From contig DAIDME010000012.1 of NCBI GenBank assembly GCA_027449125.1, positions 1-58,412 on the forward strand: a stretch of DNA of 58,412 nucleotides, given 5' to 3'. Shown here piece by piece: positions 43,017 to 52,293 of the stretch; within the stretch, counting starts at the first letter, position 1, and every line of letters starts with the position of its first letter. The DNA is from Solirubrobacterales bacterium. Lineage in GTDB: Bacteria > Actinomycetota > Thermoleophilia > Solirubrobacterales > Solirubrobacteraceae. A model generated the notes under the pieces. It worked only from the letters and a program-made list of their open reading frames with translations. It had not been told where the DNA came from and searched no databases. The position numbers and the translations under genes are program-made.

Positions 43017-43295
43017 TCAGCCTACCCGGGGCGGGTCGGTGCGGTAGTAGTCGGCGTTGATCGCGATGAAGCGCTGCCACCGCTCGGGCACCTGGTCCTC
43101 GGGGAAGATCGCGTCGACCGGGCACGCCTCGACGCAGGCGTCGCAGTCGATGCACTCCTCGGGATCGATGTACAGCATCTCGGCGGCGGCGAACTCCGGC
43201 TCGTCGGGCGTTGGATGGATGCAGTCGACCGGGCAGACGGTGACACAAGAGCTGTCCTTGGTGCCGATGCACGGTTCGGTGATTACGTAGGCCAC
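43017..43295 (-). CDS. fdxA: 7Fe/8Fe-type ferredoxin
   Basis: From GTG 43295, preceded by GGAGGAG, the 92-aa protein reads VAYVITEPCIGTKDSSCVTV with CPVDCIHP, then CIDCDACVEACPVDAIF, the FdxA pattern with one cluster bound by spread cysteines and one by CxxCxxCxxxCP. It would carry electrons for a cytosolic oxidoreductase. A perfect palindrome in front of it (43311-43333) and a divergent Fe-S-type regulator suggest control by that regulator. Confidence 0.93.
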   Translation of the reverse strand: MAYVITEPCIGTKDSSCVTVCPVDCIHPTPDEPEFAAAEMLYIDPEECIDCDACVEACPVDAIFPEDQVPERWQRFIAINADYYRTDPPRVG

Positions 43296-43310
43296 GGGGC
43301 TCCTCCAGAC

Positions 43311-43333
43311 TTTTACGAGTAACACTCGTAAAA
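43311..43333. promoter_or_regulatory. Perfect palindrome TTTTACGAGT-N3-ACTCGTAAAA
   Basis: A 10-bp perfect inverted repeat around AAC, AT-rich at its ends, lies between the ferredoxin gene and the divergent HTH regulator gene. It is the only such palindrome in this gap and is a likely operator for that regulator. Confidence 0.75.
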
Positions 43334-43379
43334 CTAGCGCACAGCTTGAGCCTTTGTGTGGCTGTGGGAGACTGGGAGC

Positions 43380-44102
43380 GTGTCCGGAGCCGCCCCCGAG
43401 CATGCCAGCGACGTGCTGGCACAGCGCACCCGCGCGCGCCTCTTCGCGTCGCTGAGCGAGCTGGCGCGCCCGGCGCAGACAGGCGAGCTGGCCGCCGTGG
43501 TCGGGCTGCACGCGAGCGGGGTGCGCCTGCACCTGGAGCGGCTCGAGCGGGCAGGGCTCGTGCGCCGCGAGCGCATCCCGCAGGCGACCGGGCGGCCACG
43601 GGATGCGTGGACGATCGCGCCCGAGGCGCCGCCGGGCGGTCAACCGCCCGCGGCATACGCGCAGCTCGCGGGCTGGCTTGCGCAGAGCATCTCACCGAGC
43701 CCGTTGCGGCTGCGCGAGCTGGAGCGCGCCGGCCGCAGGCTGGGAGCGGAGCTGGCGCCTGCGCGCGGCAAGCCGCCCGCGGAGCCGGCGCCCGCGCGCG
43801 GACCAGGCGGCCCGGAGGAGGCGCTCGGGAGAGCGCTGACGGCGCTCGGCTTCGCGCCGGCGCGCGCGCACGAGCGCCCGGGGCACACGGTCTACCGGCT
43901 GGGTGGCTGCCCCTACCGGGAGGCGGTGCGCGCCAACCAGCCGGTGGTGTGCGCGCTGCACAGGGGGATCACGCGCGGGCTGCTAGACGTGATCGAGCCG
44001 GGTGCACGGGTGACGCGTTTCGAGCCCCGCGACCCAGACGCGGCGGGGTGCGTGATCGAGGTCGCAGGCTTCCCGGCGGGTGAGCGAGCCGCGCCTCCAT
44101 GA
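43380..44102 (+). CDS. ArsR/SufR-like HTH regulator with cysteine motif
   Basis: The 240-aa protein from GTG 43380 has an N-terminal winged helix (LAQRTRARLFASLSELARPA; LAAVVGLHASGVRLHLERLE; GLVRRERIPQATGRPRDAWT), a helical Ala-rich middle and a C-terminal part with CPYREAVRANQPVVCALHRG, resembling the cysteine region of SufR-like iron-sulfur sensors. It probably senses iron-sulfur state or redox and controls the divergent ferredoxin through the palindrome between them. It overlaps the next gene by 4 bases (ATGA). Confidence 0.85.
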   Translation: MSGAAPEHASDVLAQRTRARLFASLSELARPAQTGELAAVVGLHASGVRLHLERLERAGLVRRERIPQATGRPRDAWTIAPEAPPGGQPPAAYAQLAGWLAQSISPSPLRLRELERAGRRLGAELAPARGKPPAEPAPARGPGGPEEALGRALTALGFAPARAHERPGHTVYRLGGCPYREAVRANQPVVCALHRGITRGLLDVIEPGARVTRFEPRDPDAAGCVIEVAGFPAGERAAPP

Positions 44103-44683
44103 AACCTCCCGAGCGTCTGACCGTCCCGACCTGCATCGGCTGCTGGTCGATGCGCCTGCTGGCCGACTGCCAGCCGGACTGCGTCGAGCAGAAGCTGGAG
44201 CTGGTCCACACCGAGGCCCACGACGAGCTCGTCCGGGAGGCCGCCGAAGCGCAGGCGCTGCTGGCCGCCCTGGCCGAGGTGGCGCGGTGGCTGGATACGG
44301 CGAGCACCGGACAGAGCGAGCCGGCCTACCGGGCCGCGCAGGCGATCGCCCGCGCGGCGCTGCGTGCCCACCCCGCGCGCGCGGCCGAGGAGACCGCGGA
44401 GAGTGAGCCACCGCTGGTGAGGACCGCCTGGTGGTGTCCCGAGTGCGGCTCGGTCGAGTCCAGTGAGGAGTGCCTGGGCATCTGTGTCTGGCGGCCGCTT
44501 GAGTGGGTAAGCCTCAGTGTCCACCGCGAGCTCGAGCAGCAGGTGAGCGGCCAGCGGGAGCGCGTCGCACGGGCGCGTGCGCTGCTTGCGCAGCTCGCCC
44601 ACACCACTCCGCGCCCGGGTCACTGGGAAGAGTCGCGCGCGCTGCTAGGGGCGCACGCAGGTGCGCTGCTCGCAGACGGCTGA
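44099..44683 (+). CDS. Cys-rich hypothetical protein
   Basis: The 194-aa protein begins MKPPERLTVPTCIGCWSMRL and contains two possible metal sites (CIGCW with CQPDC; WWCPECGSVESSEECLGIC). A helical central part and an acidic, Ala-rich tail complete it. No family is recognised; the zinc-ribbon-like motif could bind zinc or iron. It is coupled to the SufR-like regulator by an ATGA overlap. A decayed copy of its 3' half exists at 8270-8470. Confidence 0.75.
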   Translation: MKPPERLTVPTCIGCWSMRLLADCQPDCVEQKLELVHTEAHDELVREAAEAQALLAALAEVARWLDTASTGQSEPAYRAAQAIARAALRAHPARAAEETAESEPPLVRTAWWCPECGSVESSEECLGICVWRPLEWVSLSVHRELEQQVSGQRERVARARALLAQLAHTTPRPGHWEESRALLGAHAGALLADG

Positions 44684-44687
44684 CGGC

Positions 44688-46385
44688 TCAGGCGCCGGCC
44701 GTGACGCCGTGACGGTAGAACGGGACGTCCGCGAGCGGTGCGAGCGGCGTGTCGCCGCGGATCAGGTCGGAGGCCTTCTCCGCGAGCATCACGACCGGCG
44801 CGTAGATGTTGCCGTTGGTGACGTAGCGCATCGCCGAGGCGTCCACCACTCGCAGACCCTCGGTGCCACGCACCTGCAGCGTGTCGGGGTCGAGCACGTC
44901 CAGCTCGCCGGTTCCCATCCGGCAGCTGCAGGAGGGGTGAAGCGCCGTCTCGGCGTCGCGCGCGACCCAGGCGAGAATCTCGTCGTCACTCGCCACGCCG
45001 GCACCCGGCGAGAGCTCGCCGGCGTTGAACGGGTCAAAGGCGGGCTGAGTGAGGATCTTGCGCGCCGTGTGGACGGCCTCGAGCCACTCGCGGCGGTCCT
45101 GCTCGGTGGAGAGGTAGTTGAAGCGCAGCTGCGGGTGCTTGAGCGGGTTGACAGAGACGATCTTCACCGATCCGCGCGCGTCGGAGTACATCGGGCCGAC
45201 GTGCACCTGGTAGCCGTGACCCTGCGGGGCGCTGCCGTCGTAGCGGATCGCCAGCGGCAGGAAGTGGAACATCAGGTTCGGGTAGGCGACCTCATCGTCG
45301 CCGCGCACGAAGCCGCCGGCCTCGAAGTGGTTTGTCGCGCCGGGGCCGGAGCGGAACAGCAGCCACTGCAGGCCGACCTTCGGGCGGTTCTTGTATTTGA
45401 GCGCCGGCGCCACCGAGACCGGTTGCTTGGAGGCGTACTGGACGTAGACCTCCAGGTGATCCTGGAGGTTCTCGCCCACACCGGGCGCGTCGACAACCAC
45501 GCCGATCCCGAGCCGCTCGAGCTCGTGCGCGTTGCCCACACCGGAGAGCTGCAGCACCTGGGGTGAGTTGATCGCGCCACCGCAGAGGATCACCTCGCCG
45601 GCGGTGACCTTCTGCGGGGTGGCGGAGCCTCGGATCAGGCCGCCGGCCAGCGGGCCGGCGGCCGTGAACTCGACGCCCGTCGCACGGCTCTTGTCAAAGA
45701 CGATGCGCTGCACCATTGCGTGGCAGCGCACGTCGAGGTTTGGGCGCGACATGGCCGGGTGCAGGTAGGCGCGCGCGGCGCTCAGGCGCCGGCCGCGGTG
45801 GATCGTGCGGTCAAAGGCGGCAAAGCCCTCCTGGCGGTAGCCGTTGACGTCGGTGGTGAGCTCGTAGCCTGCCTGCTTCACGGCCTCGAAGAAGGCTTTG
45901 AAGAGCGGGTTGGTGGCCGGGCCGCGCTCGAGCTTGAGCGGCCCGTCGCCTCCGCGCCACTCGTCGGCGCCCGCCAGGCAGGTCTCCATGCGCTTGAAGT
46001 AGGGCAGGCAGTGGGCGTAGTCCCAGCGCTCCATGCCGGGGTCCGCGCCCCAGCGCTCGTAGTCCAGGGGGTTCCCGCGCTGGAAGATCATGCCGTTGAT
46101 CGAGCTCGAGCCGCCGAGCACCTTGCCGCGGGCGTGGTAGATGCGCCGGCCGTCCATGAAGGGCTCTGGCTCCGACTGGTAGCGCCAGTCGTAGAGGCGG
46201 TTGCCGATCGGGAAGGAGAGCGCGGCCGGCATGTGGATGTAGAGGTCCCAGAGGTAGTCGGGGCGGCCAGCCTCGAGCACCAGCACGGTCGTTGACGGGT
46301 CCTCGGTCAGGCGCGCGGCGAGCACGCTGCCGGCGGAGCCGCCGCCGACGATCACGTAGTCGTAGGTGGATCGCAGGTCGCTCAC
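44688..46385 (-). CDS. GMC-family oxidoreductase, choline dehydrogenase-like
   Basis: The 565-aa flavoprotein starts [20 protein letters not shown] (FAD-binding GxGxxG), carries the GMC signature [15 protein letters not shown]-like sequence near residue 85, the second signature [16 protein letters not shown], and the catalytic His in [17 protein letters not shown] with [20 protein letters not shown] near the end. BetA-type choline dehydrogenases have this layout, but other alcohols are possible. Its GTG start overlaps the stop of the GntR gene by 4 bases, so it is the second gene of the regulator's transcript. Confidence 0.92.
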   Translation of the reverse strand: MSDLRSTYDYVIVGGGSAGSVLAARLTEDPSTTVLVLEAGRPDYLWDLYIHMPAALSFPIGNRLYDWRYQSEPEPFMDGRRIYHARGKVLGGSSSINGMIFQRGNPLDYERWGADPGMERWDYAHCLPYFKRMETCLAGADEWRGGDGPLKLERGPATNPLFKAFFEAVKQAGYELTTDVNGYRQEGFAAFDRTIHRGRRLSAARAYLHPAMSRPNLDVRCHAMVQRIVFDKSRATGVEFTAAGPLAGGLIRGSATPQKVTAGEVILCGGAINSPQVLQLSGVGNAHELERLGIGVVVDAPGVGENLQDHLEVYVQYASKQPVSVAPALKYKNRPKVGLQWLLFRSGPGATNHFEAGGFVRGDDEVAYPNLMFHFLPLAIRYDGSAPQGHGYQVHVGPMYSDARGSVKIVSVNPLKHPQLRFNYLSTEQDRREWLEAVHTARKILTQPAFDPFNAGELSPGAGVASDDEILAWVARDAETALHPSCSCRMGTGELDVLDPDTLQVRGTEGLRVVDASAMRYVTNGNIYAPVVMLAEKASDLIRGDTPLAPLADVPFYRHGVTAGA

Positions 46386-47065
46386 AGCACACTCCTGATC
46401 TCGCGTTCGAAGGTGTCAACGTGGTCGGCTGCGATCTGGGCGGCGTGCTCGGGCTCGCGGGCGGCGATCGCCTCGAGCATCGTCTCGTGCTCGTGCACGC
46501 GCTGGAAGAGGTGCGGCAGCCGGTCTATCACGAGGTACCAGATGCGCAGCGAGAGGTTGAAGTAGCGCTGCAGCGTCTCGGCCAGGAAGGGGTTGTCGCA
46601 GGCCCGGTAGATGAAGCGGTGGATGCGGGTGTCGAGCGCCATCAGCGCCGCCATGTCCTCGCCGCCGCGGCTCGCGCGCAGCTCTGCGATCAGGGCGTCG
46701 AGCTCCGCGCGGGTTGCCGCCGTCAGGCGTACGGCGGCCAGCGCGGCGGCCCGCGCCTCGAGCACCATGCGCACCTCGGTGATGTGGGCGAGGTCCTTGA
46801 TGTTGATCTCGGCGGCAAAGGTGCCGCGGCGCGGGAAGACGGTGACCAGGTTCTCGAGCGCCAGGCGCTTGATCGCCTCGCGGATCGGGGTGCGGCCCAT
46901 GGCCAGCTCCTGCCCCAGCCGCTCCTCGTCGATCGGCTCACCCGGCCGGATGCGCAGCGTCACCAGGCGGTCGCGCAGCTCCTCGTAGGCCTGCTCGGCG
47001 AGCAGCGCGGGCGGGTTCGGCGCGTGCGTGGCACGCTGGTCGCCGAGCGCTGATATATCACTCAT
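46382..47065 (-). CDS. GntR-family regulator with FCD domain
   Basis: The 227-aa protein has an N-terminal winged helix ([60 protein letters not shown]) and a C-terminal helical FCD ligand domain with the expected Asp/His metal ligands ([40 protein letters not shown]). FCD regulators respond to carboxylic or amine metabolites. Its start codon lies within the palindrome TGATATATCA (47051-47060), so it likely represses itself and the choline-type oxidoreductase. Confidence 0.92.
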   Translation of the reverse strand: MSDISALGDQRATHAPNPPALLAEQAYEELRDRLVTLRIRPGEPIDEERLGQELAMGRTPIREAIKRLALENLVTVFPRRGTFAAEINIKDLAHITEVRMVLEARAAALAAVRLTAATRAELDALIAELRASRGGEDMAALMALDTRIHRFIYRACDNPFLAETLQRYFNLSLRIWYLVIDRLPHLFQRVHEHETMLEAIAAREPEHAAQIAADHVDTFEREIRSVL

Positions 47066-47066
47066 A
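47051..47066. promoter_or_regulatory. Palindrome TGATATATCA with adjacent CTCATA, candidate GntR operator
   Basis: The 10-bp perfect palindrome TGATATATCA (47051-47060) is followed by CTCATA and includes the regulator's own first codons. Related AT-rich sites occur upstream of the dimethylglycine dehydrogenase and aldehyde dehydrogenase genes. This is the strongest of the three and fits autoregulation. Confidence 0.6.
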
Positions 47067-47169
47067 GATCTGGAGACTACCGGTCGGCGGCGCGGGCGTG
47101 AAGGGCGACCGTGTCAAGGTGTGCCTGCCGCGGTTCGCGAGGCGGGCTGCCCACTCGGAGGAGGAACGC

Positions 47170-47473
47170 ATGGATCAGAAGGTCAACCTGGCGGAGAAGC
47201 TCGCGCTGCTGGACGCCCCCACCGGCCCGGGATCGTCTGCACCGGCACGAGTAGACCGACGGCTTCTTTCTGGCGCTCAGCGGTCGGCTGACGATTCATC
47301 TGCGCGACCGGGACATCGAGCCTGGCGCTGGCGAGCTCTACGTCGTCTCGCGTGGGGTTGAGCACTGCCCGGAGGCCACGGAGGAGACGCTCGTGCTGCT
47401 GATCGAGCCGGACGGCACGCCCAACACGGGTGATGCGGGCGGCCCGATGACCGCGGCGCCCCGCGCCCTCTGA
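47170..47473 (+). pseudogene. Cupin-fold protein gene, deleted and frameshifted
   Basis: The frame from ATG 47170 (MDQKVNLAEKLALLDAPTG) is followed, in a different frame, by TDGFFLALSGRLTIHLRDRD and LYVVSRGVEHCPEATEETLV to TGA 47473. Those parts match the two beta-barrel motifs of small cupins, but the middle, including the first metal-binding HxH motif, is deleted around 47240-47260. Its 3' part overlaps the convergent GNAT gene. Confidence 0.75.
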
Positions 47474-48030
47474 CCTGAACGCCATTCGGTCTCGAGCATC
47501 GCGAAGTCGATCTCGTCGCTCCAGCCGCCCTTGAACCACTCGTTTTCGATCAGGTGCGCCTCGCGGCGCATCCCGAGCCGCTCGGCGAGCTGCAGCGACG
47601 GGCCGTTGCGAGCGTCGACCCTCGCGACGATCCGGTGCAGCCCGAGCTCCTGGAAGCCCAGCCGCATCAGCTCAGCGGCCGCCTCGGTCGCGTATCCGCG
47701 GCCCGAGTGTGCGGGATCAAGGATCCAGCCAATCTCCGCAGAACGGTGTAGCTCGCTCTGCAGAAAGAGGGTGATGTCACCAACAAGCCGTGCGCCATCG
47801 GCAAGCTCGACGCCCAGGATGACCCCCGAGTTCTCAGCCGTGAATGCGGTCTGTGCCCAGCGACCCTCGAGCTTATCCATGATCGTCGCGCGGTTCATCG
47901 GCTCAAACGGCACGAACCGGCAGACCTCCTCAAGCGACCGATACGAGAGCAGAGCATCGGTGTCCTCGAACGTCAGCGGACGCAGCAGAAGCCGGGCTGT
48001 GCGCAGCGGGTAGAGCGGTCGGAACTCCAC
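47338..48030 (-). CDS. GNAT-family N-acetyltransferase with run-on C-terminus
   Basis: From GTG 48030 the 230-aa protein has the RimJ/RimL pattern: LRTARLLLRPLTFEDTDALL, GDITLFLQSELHRSAEIGWI, DPAHSGRGYATEAAAELMRL (acetyl-CoA P-loop, R/QxxGxA) and RIVARVDARNGPSLQLAERL, LGMRREAHLIENEWFKGGWS. The natural end should be near EIDFAMLETEW; the next 41 residues (AAVIGPPASPVLGVPSGSIS) are antisense to the cupin pseudogene and look like run-on after loss of the original stop. The acetylated target is unknown. Confidence 0.85.
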   Translation of the reverse strand: MEFRPLYPLRTARLLLRPLTFEDTDALLSYRSLEEVCRFVPFEPMNRATIMDKLEGRWAQTAFTAENSGVILGVELADGARLVGDITLFLQSELHRSAEIGWILDPAHSGRGYATEAAAELMRLGFQELGLHRIVARVDARNGPSLQLAERLGMRREAHLIENEWFKGGWSDEIDFAMLETEWRSGQRARGAAVIGPPASPVLGVPSGSISSTSVSSVASGQCSTPRETT

Positions 48031-48138
48031 TCCGGCGATGCTATCCGGGGGCCGGCGGCGTCTCGCCACTCGCGCAGCTGGATGGCGCGAGCCTCTGCGG
48101 CGCGACACCGTGCGCCGCCGCGCTGGCTGGTGGCAAAG

Positions 48139-48160
48139 GCACAACTCCGCGGAGTTGTGC
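48139..48160. promoter_or_regulatory. Perfect 22-bp palindrome with CTCCGCGGAG core
   Basis: GCACAACTCCG and CGGAGTTGTGC form a perfect inverted repeat 95 bases upstream of the aldo/keto reductase start. The CTCCGCGGAG core is shared with the palindrome at 37349-37366. It may be an operator or a bidirectional terminator; no T-tract is present. Confidence 0.45.
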
Positions 48161-48254
48161 TTGCGTCAGCAACTATCTTTGGCGGAGGGGGACCTCGGCG
48201 TCCGCTCGACCGGGGTTGGTTGCGCAAGGCCATCACCAGAAAGGATCTGTTCTG

Positions 48255-49250
48255 ATGCAGTTCACTCAGCTTGGTCGTTCCGGCTTGTCCGTCTCGCGTT
48301 TGTGCCTGGGCACGATGAACTTCGGGCCGCTGACCAGCGAGGCCGACTCGCACGCGATCATGGACTCAGCGCACGAGCACGGCATCAACTTCTTTGACAC
48401 CGCCAACGTCTACGGGCTGCGCTCAGCTGGGGTCTCCGGCCTCGGGGAGGGCAGGGGCTTTACCGAAGAGATCATCGGCCGCTGGTTTGCCAAGGGTGGC
48501 GGCCGCCGGGAGAAGACAGTGCTGGCGACCAAGGTCTACGGCGCCATGGGCGACTGGCCCAACGACGGGAGGCTCTCGGCACTGAACATCCGTCGGGCGC
48601 TCGACGCGAGCCTTGCGCGCCTGCGGACCGATCACATCGACCTCTACCAGTTTCATCACATCGACCGCGACACCCCGTGGGATGAGATCTGGCAGGCGCT
48701 CGAGGTTGCGATCACGGCCGGCAAGGTCCTGTATGTCGGTTCGAGCAACTTCGCCGGCTGGCATATCGCGCAGGCGCAGGCCGCCGCTGCGGCGCGCAAC
48801 CTGACCGGACTGGTCAGCGAGCAGTCGCTCTACAACCTGTACACCCGCGACATCGAGCTAGAGGTGATCCCGGCGGCGCAGCACTACGGGGTCGGGATCA
48901 TCCCGTGGTCGCCGCTCGAGGGCGGGCTGCTCGGCGGGGTGCTGCGCAAGCAGCGTGACGGCAGGCGACGGCTCGAGGGACGCGCAGCCGAGGCGCTCGA
49001 GGCCAAGCGCGCGCAGATCGAGGCCTACGAGGACTTCGCCGCGCAGCTCGGCCGCGAGCCCGGTGATGTCGCGCTGGCGTGGCTGCTGCACCAGCCCGCG
49101 GTCACAGCGCCGATCATCGGTCCCCGCAACCTGCAGCAGCTCGACGACGCCATCCGCGCCCTGGACGTGCAGCTCGACCAAAGCGCCCTGGCGCGGCTGG
49201 ATGAGATCTTCCCCGGCTACAGGACCGCTCCCGAGCATTACGCCTGGTGA
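48255..49250 (+). CDS. Aldo/keto reductase
   Basis: The 331-aa protein starts at ATG 48255, with AAAGGA upstream, and fits the AKR TIM barrel: catalytic Asp and Tyr in FFDTANVYG, Lys in VLATKVYG and His in YQFHHIDR, with cofactor binding near [15 protein letters not shown] and [20 protein letters not shown]. It would reduce an aldehyde or ketone with NADPH. It is close to the KCNAB/YghZ-type subgroup by look. Substrate unknown. Confidence 0.92.
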   Translation: MQFTQLGRSGLSVSRLCLGTMNFGPLTSEADSHAIMDSAHEHGINFFDTANVYGLRSAGVSGLGEGRGFTEEIIGRWFAKGGGRREKTVLATKVYGAMGDWPNDGRLSALNIRRALDASLARLRTDHIDLYQFHHIDRDTPWDEIWQALEVAITAGKVLYVGSSNFAGWHIAQAQAAAAARNLTGLVSEQSLYNLYTRDIELEVIPAAQHYGVGIIPWSPLEGGLLGGVLRKQRDGRRRLEGRAAEALEAKRAQIEAYEDFAAQLGREPGDVALAWLLHQPAVTAPIIGPRNLQQLDDAIRALDVQLDQSALARLDEIFPGYRTAPEHYAW

Positions 49251-49293
49251 ACCCGGGCGGGATGACGGATCCAAACTGACCAGAGGACAGCGG

Positions 49294-49975
<682 letters not shown>

Positions 49976-50056
49976 TGACTGGCAAGCTTTGCGCGGACAG
50001 CGATACGGCCGCCGAGACGGTATTACGCATGACATGCACTGTGATACGATGCCGGC

Positions 50057-50299
50057 ATGCGAAGTGTGCGACTCGACCCCGAACTCGACGAGATCGTACG
50101 TCGAGCCGCTGCCCAAGAGGGGGCTTCAGTGTCCGAGTTCATGCGGCGCGCAGTGGCCGACAGGGCGCGACGCACGCTCGGCGCGCGGGACCAGCTCGAG
50201 GACGTGCTCGGGGCCGTGCGTACCGACGGGGGCGTTGCGCGGCGGACCGGAGTCGCGTTTGGTGAGCTGCTGCAAGCACGCCGTGAGCGGCGGCGGTGA
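50057..50299 (+). CDS. vapB: Ribbon-helix-helix antitoxin
   Basis: The 80-aa protein begins MRSVRLDPELDEIVRRAAAQ and EGASVSEFMRRAVADRARRT, a ribbon-helix-helix DNA-binding fold, then a charged tail (GELLQARRERRR). It overlaps the PIN toxin gene by 4 bases (GTGA), so the two are translated together and the antitoxin likely represses the shared promoter in 49990-50050. Confidence 0.88.
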   Translation: MRSVRLDPELDEIVRRAAAQEGASVSEFMRRAVADRARRTLGARDQLEDVLGAVRTDGGVARRTGVAFGELLQARRERRR

Positions 50300-50706
50300 C
50301 GCTCACCGATGCCGGGCCGCTGATCGCGCTGATCGATGCAGGCGAGCCCGATCACGACCGCTGTCGCCAGACGCTGGAGAGGCTGGAGCTCCCACTCCTC
50401 ACGACCTGGCCGGCGTTCACCGAGGCGATGTATCTGCTGGGCCAAGTTGCCGGCTGGCCGGGACAAGACGCTCTCTGGGCGATGATCCGCCGCAGCGCGC
50501 TGACACTTGCTGAGCTTGATCTGCCACTCGCGCTGCGCAGCGCTGAGCTGATGAACCGCTACCGCGATCACCCGATGGACCTCGCCGACGCCACGCTCGT
50601 GGCGCTCGCGGAGAGCCGCGACCTGCGCACGATCTTCACTCTCGACGAGCACTTCGGCACCTATCGGTTGGCCAACCGATGCTACCTGCGTGTGGTGCCC
50701 ACCTAG
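50296..50706 (+). CDS. vapC: PIN-domain toxin (VapC)
   Basis: The 136-aa protein from GTG 50296 has the PIN acids: TLTDAGPLIALIDAGEPDHD (D), TWPAFTEAMYLLG (E), MDLADATLVALAE (D) and TIFTLDEHFGTYRL (D). It is a complete toxin of the metal-dependent RNase type, in the same transcript as its antitoxin. It is one of four PIN or PIN-remnant loci in this window. Confidence 0.88.
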   Translation: MTLTDAGPLIALIDAGEPDHDRCRQTLERLELPLLTTWPAFTEAMYLLGQVAGWPGQDALWAMIRRSALTLAELDLPLALRSAELMNRYRDHPMDLADATLVALAESRDLRTIFTLDEHFGTYRLANRCYLRVVPT

Positions 50707-50969
50707 GGCTCAAGCTCGGTCGGTCAAGGTAGCGGTGCGGGTTGAGAGCCAGTCGCGGACCCTCACTGACCTTGGCATACCGCGACCGACGGTACCGTGT
50801 TGGCCCAGCTGCCTCGAGCCGCCCGCTTTCGGTCCCGTGCGCCTCGCGGCGTATCCCAGGCAACTCGGCGAGCCGGGGCACCACCTCAGCGCGAGCAGGA
50901 AGCGACCGAGCAGTTTGGTCTCGGTGACGTTCCGAAATCCACCAACCGGCCGCCAACCACGGGCGCTAC

Positions 50970-51361
50970 TCATACACGGCGCACGGACAGGCGCGGCTCG
51001 ACCTGTTTGAGCTCGTCGTAATCACCGTCGTGGGTGACCACGGTCAGCTGGTGTGCGAGCGCGGTCGCGGCGAGCAAGCAGTCAAAGGTCTTGGAGCGCC
51101 GCTGTGCCGCCCGTAGCTTTGCGAGCAGCCCGGCAAGCTCCGCGGCGACCGGCTCGCCGACCACGAGCGGAACGAACATGCTCGCCTCCGCGAGTGTCGC
51201 CTCGCGCACTCACGCACGACCCCAGTCGCGCGCAGCACCCCGAGCCGGAGCTCGGCGAGCGTGACCACCGAGACGCGGGCGTCACCCGCCGGGCGCTCCT
51301 TCATCGGGCGCCCGCTCTGGGCGGCGATGACCAAGCTCGTGTCGAGCAGCAGCTCGGCCAT
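50970..51361 (-). pseudogene. PIN-domain toxin gene with a frameshift
   Basis: Frame one reads MAELLLDTSLVIAAQSGRPM and RVSVVTLAELRLGVLRATG; a second frame then reads MREATLAEASMFVPLVVGEP and RSKTFDCLLAATALAHQLTV, THDGDYDEL, covering all PIN acids. A single frameshift near 51200 joins them, so the protein is broken. The antitoxin upstream is also disrupted, so the module is dead unless this is a sequencing error. Confidence 0.75.
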
Positions 51362-51622
51362 CAGCAGTCGTCGCTGGTCAGGCCGGTGTCGTAGTCGCGC
51401 ACGTCGGTCTGGCCGGCTACGTCGAGCGCCTCGGCCAGCTTTCTGATCCTGTCAAGGCTCTGGTAGACGGCCTCCGCTGCACGGCGCTCCCTTCTGGCAC
51501 GGTTGCGAGACGATGTCGGCGACCGGGTGCCCGTGGACGGTCAGCGTCACCTGCGTGCCCGCCTGCATGGCGGCCACCACCGATGCCATCTGGCTGCGGA
51601 GCTGCCGCACTGCCACATCCAT
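51361..51622 (-). pseudogene. Phd-type antitoxin with a frameshift, partner of the broken toxin
   Basis: ATG 51622 begins MDVAVRQLRSQMASVVAAMQ and TQVTLTVHGHPVADIVSQP, the Phd pattern, but stops at 51452. The natural C-terminus is found in another frame (AVYQSLDRIRKLAEALDVAG, TDVRDYDTGLTSDD) ending in TGATG, which overlaps the toxin ATG. So this gene also carries a frameshift near 51480. The original stop-start coupling is still visible. Confidence 0.7.
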
Positions 51623-52145
51623 TGTGTCTACACCGCAGCACGGCATTGATCTCCTGCGCGTAGGTCTGTGCTGAGAAGTCTCGGACCGCCCAGACCGCGC
51701 CGGAGCTGTCATACAGCACGACGTTTGAGTCGGTCTGGACGCTCAGGTACGTTGACCTGCCGCCGATCCCGTAGGTGCCGCTCGCCCACAGCGCCTGGCC
51801 AGAGGAGTTGTACTCGACCAGGTTCCCGTTCGTCTGCATGTCGAGCGCGTAGCTGCCGTCAGAAGAGCAGAGCTCGGCGCCGCTGATCAGCTCCTCGTCA
51901 GCGGTCAGCGTCGAACCGCAACCGCCACCACCACCGACCTTCACCACACCAGGCGAGGGCGACGACGTGCGGTGCCCGCCTTTGCCGGCCCCCTTCGTCA
52001 ACGCGACACGGAACGTTGACGTGCGAGCCCGCGTGTGAGCAACGGCGAATCTCGCCCTGGCTGAAGCAGACGCAGGGGCCGTCGCCACCGCTAAGGCAGC
52101 CGCGACGAGCGCGCCGCTAGCGACGAGCCAGCGGTCCCTTGTCAC
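51417..52145 (-). CDS. Secreted bulb-type (GNA-like) lectin-domain protein
   Basis: The 242-aa frame begins with a signal peptide (MTRDRWLVASGALVAAALAV, cleavage near ASASA). A Gly-rich linker and a B-lectin domain follow: YALDMQTNGNLVEYNSSGQA, LWASGTYGIGGRS and LSVQTDSNVVLYDSSGAVWA, with two QxDxNxVxY-like mannose-binding motifs. Past about 51630 (RCRHNGCGSA) the frame runs out of phase through the broken antitoxin gene, so the C-terminal 70 residues are probably not native. It may bind surface sugars. Confidence 0.75.
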   Translation of the reverse strand: MTRDRWLVASGALVAAALAVATAPASASARARFAVAHTRARTSTFRVALTKGAGKGGHRTSSPSPGVVKVGGGGGCGSTLTADEELISGAELCSSDGSYALDMQTNGNLVEYNSSGQALWASGTYGIGGRSTYLSVQTDSNVVLYDSSGAVWAVRDFSAQTYAQEINAVLRCRHNGCGSAAAPQPDGIGGGRHAGGHAGDADRPRAPGRRHRLATVPEGSAVQRRPSTRALTGSESWPRRST

Positions 52146-52293
52146 AAACCGGACAACCGTGTTCCGGAGCTGTCAACGGTCGGTAGTCCAAGACCGCCTG
52201 GGTCCGCTCCCGGCTGCGCCGTCAGAAGGTCGGAGCGCTTGTGCGGGTGTGCCCAGCCAGCGGGCGGGCGCGCCCGGAGGGAGGCTGGTTCCT

